Source: Bremerella sp. P1
GTDB lineage: Bacteria; Planctomycetota; Planctomycetia; Pirellulales; Pirellulaceae
DNA length: 64,000 bases
Direction: 5' to 3'
Assembly: GCF_028748185.1 (NCBI RefSeq)
Contig: NZ_CP118164.1
Span: 4,737,814-4,801,813 of the forward strand
Part shown: piece by piece, positions 61,665 to 64,000 of the stretch
Layout: each line of letters starts with the position of its first letter
Position numbering within the stretch: position 1 is the stretch's first letter
Program-made: the position numbers and the translations under genes
Notes under the pieces: model-generated
Seen by the model: the letters and a program-made list of their open reading frames with translations, nothing else
Database searches by the model: none
Told to the model about the DNA's origin: nothing

Positions 61665-63317
61665 ATGAAAAGCTTCTTCCAACTTACGATTCAGTATGGC
61701 GGTCGTACGGCAATTGCCGCGGCCATGGCTGGGGCATTTGCCCTTATGCCAGCAGCTGCTCAAGCACAAATTGCTGCTGAACTGCCCGGCCCGCGAGACG
61801 AACAACTCATCGAGAAACCTAATGAATCGGTCCTGATGAAGGAATCGAACCTGATTCAAGAGGTTCTCGAGCCGGAACTCATCTTCCGCGTCGAGCCCAC
61901 TCGATCAAAGATTCTGAAAACGAAACTACCGATGACTCGGGTGGCCATCACCAGCCCCGACATCGTGGAAATCAACGAATTCAGCACCACCGAGGTGGAA
62001 GTCATTGGCTTGAAGGCCGGTGAAACCACGATGACGATTTGGTTTGCTGCTCCGGACGGAACTTCGACCGTTCTTCGCTACCTGGTTAAGGTGGCTGCGA
62101 ACACCGAAGAACAACGTCGTGCTGAAATTGAATACGGCAAGCTTGAAGCTCGCCTGAATGAGCTGTTTCCTAACAGCATTGTTCAGCTGATTCCGGTTGC
62201 CGATAAGCTGATCGTCCGCGGCCAAGCTCGCGACGCTCAAGAAGCGGCACAAATCATCGCTGTTCTCGGTGGTCAATCGGTCGACCAGGCTGGCAATCTC
62301 AATTTGGGAGCCAACTTGGGTACAGCAGCCGTCCTTCCTGGTGCGGAAGACCTGCGAACGACCAGCATTATCGACTTACTTCAAGTCCCTGGCGAACAAC
62401 AGGTGATGTTGAAAGTTCGGATTGCTGAACTTCAACGCACCGCAGCTCGAAACCTCGGTTTCGACTTTAGCGTCAGCGGCAACGAATACGACGTGGCCCA
62501 TATTATTGGTGCCGGAGCCGGTAACCTAACGGCGATTCTCGACGGTGGTGATGTTGAACTGTTCCTGCAGGCGACAAGCAGCAACGGTATGGCCAAGATC
62601 CTGGCCGAACCAACGCTGGTAACCATCAGCGGTAAATCGGCCAACTTCATCGCTGGCGGTGAGTTCGCTGTGCCGACGGCCGTTGGTGTGGGTGGTATCG
62701 GTGCGGTTTCGACGACCTTCCGAGGCTTCGGTACGCAACTCGCATTTACCCCGACCGTTCTCGACAAAGACAAGATCCGCCTACAGGTTGCCCCATCGTT
62801 CAGTTCGATCAACTCGAACAACACGGTCGATGGTATTCCCGGCCTGGATATCCGAGGTGTCACAACCACCGTCGATCTGCGAGAAGGCCAGTGGCTTGCC
62901 GTTGCTGGGTTGATCCAGGACGAACAAGCAGGCAGCCGAATTCGTCTGCCCGGTATTGGCGACATTCCTCTGATCGGTGCAGCCTTTGGTCGTCAGACCA
63001 CGACTCGTGAAGAAACCGAATTGGTTGTTCTCGTCAGCCCAGAACTGGTTCATCCGATGGAAGTCGAACAGCTTCCACTGTTCCTGCCTGGTACTGATGT
63101 CACTGATCCAACCAATAAAGAGTTCTTCTGGCATCAGCAGATCGAAGGCCGACCTGGCTACGATTACCGCAGCACGGTATGGCCAGCGATGCGACACCAG
63201 ATTCATCACGAGAATCACGAGATCCTGAAGGCACAGCGACATGCTCGCAAAGCCAGCCGACACTACCACGAGTGCGAAGATTATTACATCTCCGGACCAC
63301 AAGGTTTTTCCAACTAA
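61665..63317 (+). CDS. CpaC/RcpA-type secretin (type II/III/Tad)
   Basis: A 550-residue outer-membrane secretin. Signal peptide ends near QAQ (residue 37). Residues about 85-145 match the pilus-formation N-terminal domain (VAITSPDIVEINEFSTTEVEVIG), then a BON-like part (IVQLIPVADKLIVRGQARDAQEA), then the secretin barrel: QQVMLKVRIAELQRTAARNLGFDF, LAEPTLVTISGKSANFIAGGE, LAFTPTVL, TVDLREGQWLAVAGLIQDE and LPGIGDIPLIGAAFG. The last 50 residues are unusual: rich in His and Arg (QIHHENHEILKAQRHARKASRHYHE). In Tad systems CpaC forms the channel for the pilus. ATG 61665. Codon use suggests high expression. A lipoprotein gene follows after 71 bp. Confidence 0.92.
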   Translation: MKSFFQLTIQYGGRTAIAAAMAGAFALMPAAAQAQIAAELPGPRDEQLIEKPNESVLMKESNLIQEVLEPELIFRVEPTRSKILKTKLPMTRVAITSPDIVEINEFSTTEVEVIGLKAGETTMTIWFAAPDGTSTVLRYLVKVAANTEEQRRAEIEYGKLEARLNELFPNSIVQLIPVADKLIVRGQARDAQEAAQIIAVLGGQSVDQAGNLNLGANLGTAAVLPGAEDLRTTSIIDLLQVPGEQQVMLKVRIAELQRTAARNLGFDFSVSGNEYDVAHIIGAGAGNLTAILDGGDVELFLQATSSNGMAKILAEPTLVTISGKSANFIAGGEFAVPTAVGVGGIGAVSTTFRGFGTQLAFTPTVLDKDKIRLQVAPSFSSINSNNTVDGIPGLDIRGVTTTVDLREGQWLAVAGLIQDEQAGSRIRLPGIGDIPLIGAAFGRQTTTREETELVVLVSPELVHPMEVEQLPLFLPGTDVTDPTNKEFFWHQQIEGRPGYDYRSTVWPAMRHQIHHENHEILKAQRHARKASRHYHECEDYYISGPQGFSN

Positions 63318-63388
63318 CTAGGCCCAAAGGTGGTAAGACCCAGCACCTTTTTCGTTCCCGCAACGAATCCAAATTGAGGATAGTCAAG

Positions 63389-64000
63389 ATGACCCTATTC
63401 AATCGAACTGCTGGAGGCCTGACGCTCGCCCTGGTGGCAGCTGGCCTAGTTGGTTGCCAAGGACCAGGTCGAATCGAGCCAGCTCCTCCGACCATGTTGG
63501 GTGCCTCGGTTGATGAAATGAACCGCACTCAGGAACTTAACGCTGAAGCAGCTAAGTACGTTGTCTACCAACATGAGTTCGAGCCGAACTTCATTGAAGG
63601 TAAAGGCGACAAGGACGCTTGGAAGCTTAACGATTACGGCGAAGACCATCTGAAGCAAATCGCTGCGAACCTTCTTCGTGGTGACGAGCTTCCAGTGGTA
63701 GTCGAACGAAGTCAAACGTCGGCCAAACCTGGTACGGACTACCAATACCCAGTCCACTTTAATGATGAGCTCGACGAAAAGCGTCGACGCTGTGTCGTGG
63801 CCGCACTCACCGCAATGGGTGTTGCTGACGCCGAAACACGTGTCGTTGTGGCACCAGCCTTCTCGGAAGGTTTGATGAGCAGTGAAGCTGCAGCAGCTTA
63901 CCAACGTGGTATGTCCTACGGCGGTGGCTACGGCGGCGGCTACGGTGGCGGTTTTGGCGGCGGTTTTGGCGGCGGCTTCGGCGGCTTTGGCGGCGGCTTC
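63389..64000 (+). CDS. Lipoprotein with OmpA-like/CpaD-like core and Gly-Tyr/Phe tail, 3' truncated
   Basis: An open frame from ATG 63389 (GAGGA upstream) to the window edge, at least 204 residues. The signal peptide carries lipobox GLVGC (cysteine at 23). A soluble domain follows with residues 80-165 (LNDYGEDHLKQIAANLLRGDELPVVVERSQ; DEKRRRCVVAALTAMGVADAETRVVVAP), which recalls the OmpA-like fold of CpaD pilus lipoproteins, though similarity is weak. From 177 on it consists of GGGY/GGGF repeats. Its place right after a CpaC-type secretin gene supports a Tad pilus role. The C-terminus and any later domains are not visible. Confidence 0.7.
   Translation, partial: MTLFNRTAGGLTLALVAAGLVGCQGPGRIEPAPPTMLGASVDEMNRTQELNAEAAKYVVYQHEFEPNFIEGKGDKDAWKLNDYGEDHLKQIAANLLRGDELPVVVERSQTSAKPGTDYQYPVHFNDELDEKRRRCVVAALTAMGVADAETRVVVAPAFSEGLMSSEAAAAYQRGMSYGGGYGGGYGGGFGGGFGGGFGGFGGGF
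63919..64000 (+). repeat. Tandem GGCGGC-type repeat encoding a Gly-Tyr/Phe tail
   Basis: A near-tandem series of about 12-bp units, GGCGGCGGTTTT-like, with third-base changes, encoding GGGY then GGGF. It is within the lipoprotein gene and is cut by the window end. Confidence 0.7.

Noticed and set aside
63919-64000. CRISPR-like or microsatellite array
   Set aside because: Units of about 12 bp keep the reading frame and encode a Gly-Tyr/Phe tail, so it is coding low complexity without spacers.

Overview
The window reads as chromosomal DNA from a planctomycete, most likely a Pirellulaceae member close to Blastopirellula/Bremerella. The evidence is three DUF1559 pilin-like proteins, each followed by a small lipoprotein; a sulfatase; a DUF1207 beta-barrel; two Tat-exported carbohydrate enzymes; an ABC permease fused to a CPBP protease; and many secreted proteins with no recognisable family. 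This assignment comes from gene content only; no 16S gene is present. There is one tRNA (Ala, GGC). No insertion sequence, prophage, integron or CRISPR array is visible.

Layout. 1-8.2 kb: the end of a RimK-type ligase fused to an RCK_C domain, a secreted glycosidase, tRNA-Ala, a flippase-like membrane protein, three minus-strand secreted proteins, a stand-alone CoaB and an acyl-CoA thioesterase. 8.4-14.4 kb: a tandem ACT protein, an ABC exporter pair whose permease carries a CPBP protease, a TrhO-RluA fusion and ClpS. 14.5-24.2 kb: a ribbon-helix-helix protein with a structured 3' region, a Tat sugar isomerase, hflX plus an SDR, a Tat Gfo/Idh/MocA dehydrogenase, an RluA/amidohydrolase pair and purM. 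24.2-31.4 kb: glgX, a membrane protein, a GH5-like glycosidase, a dienelactone hydrolase, an isoprenylcysteine-type methyltransferase and a lipoprotein. 31.7-35.2 kb: aspS, an inverted-repeat element and a SAMHD1-like HD protein. 35.2-43.8 kb: three DUF1559/lipoprotein cassettes interleaved with a prenyltransferase-repeat protein, a potassium channel and a VOC protein. 44.4-51.8 kb: an SLC13 transporter with RCK_C domains, an unknown exported protein and a 1305-residue vWA/STN-like/YfaP-like protein. 51.9-60.2 kb: tsaD-ctp-DUF1207 facing a DUF77-lhgO-rtcB operon, then a sulfatase. 60.4-64 kb: a Cys/His-rich exported protein divergent from a CpaC/RcpA-type secretin, followed by a Gly-rich lipoprotein cut by the window edge, probably the start of a Tad-type pilus locus.

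How the genes fit together. Most of the window serves either housekeeping (aspS, purM, coaB, tsaD, rtcB, hflX, clpS and tRNA/rRNA modification) or the cell surface and polysaccharide use (glycosidases, sulfatase, sugar dehydrogenase/isomerase, pilin-like proteins, secretin). Genes are tightly packed: five convergent pairs overlap at their 3' ends by 4 to 86 bp, and three same-strand junctions overlap at stop/start codons. The items most worth a second look are the vWA/STN-like/YfaP-like protein with the palindrome upstream of its neighbour, the Cys/His-rich protein opposite a His-tailed secretin, the three DUF1559-lipoprotein cassettes, the TrhO-RluA fusion, the structured region at 14.5-14.7 kb and the inverted-repeat element at 33.65-33.83 kb.
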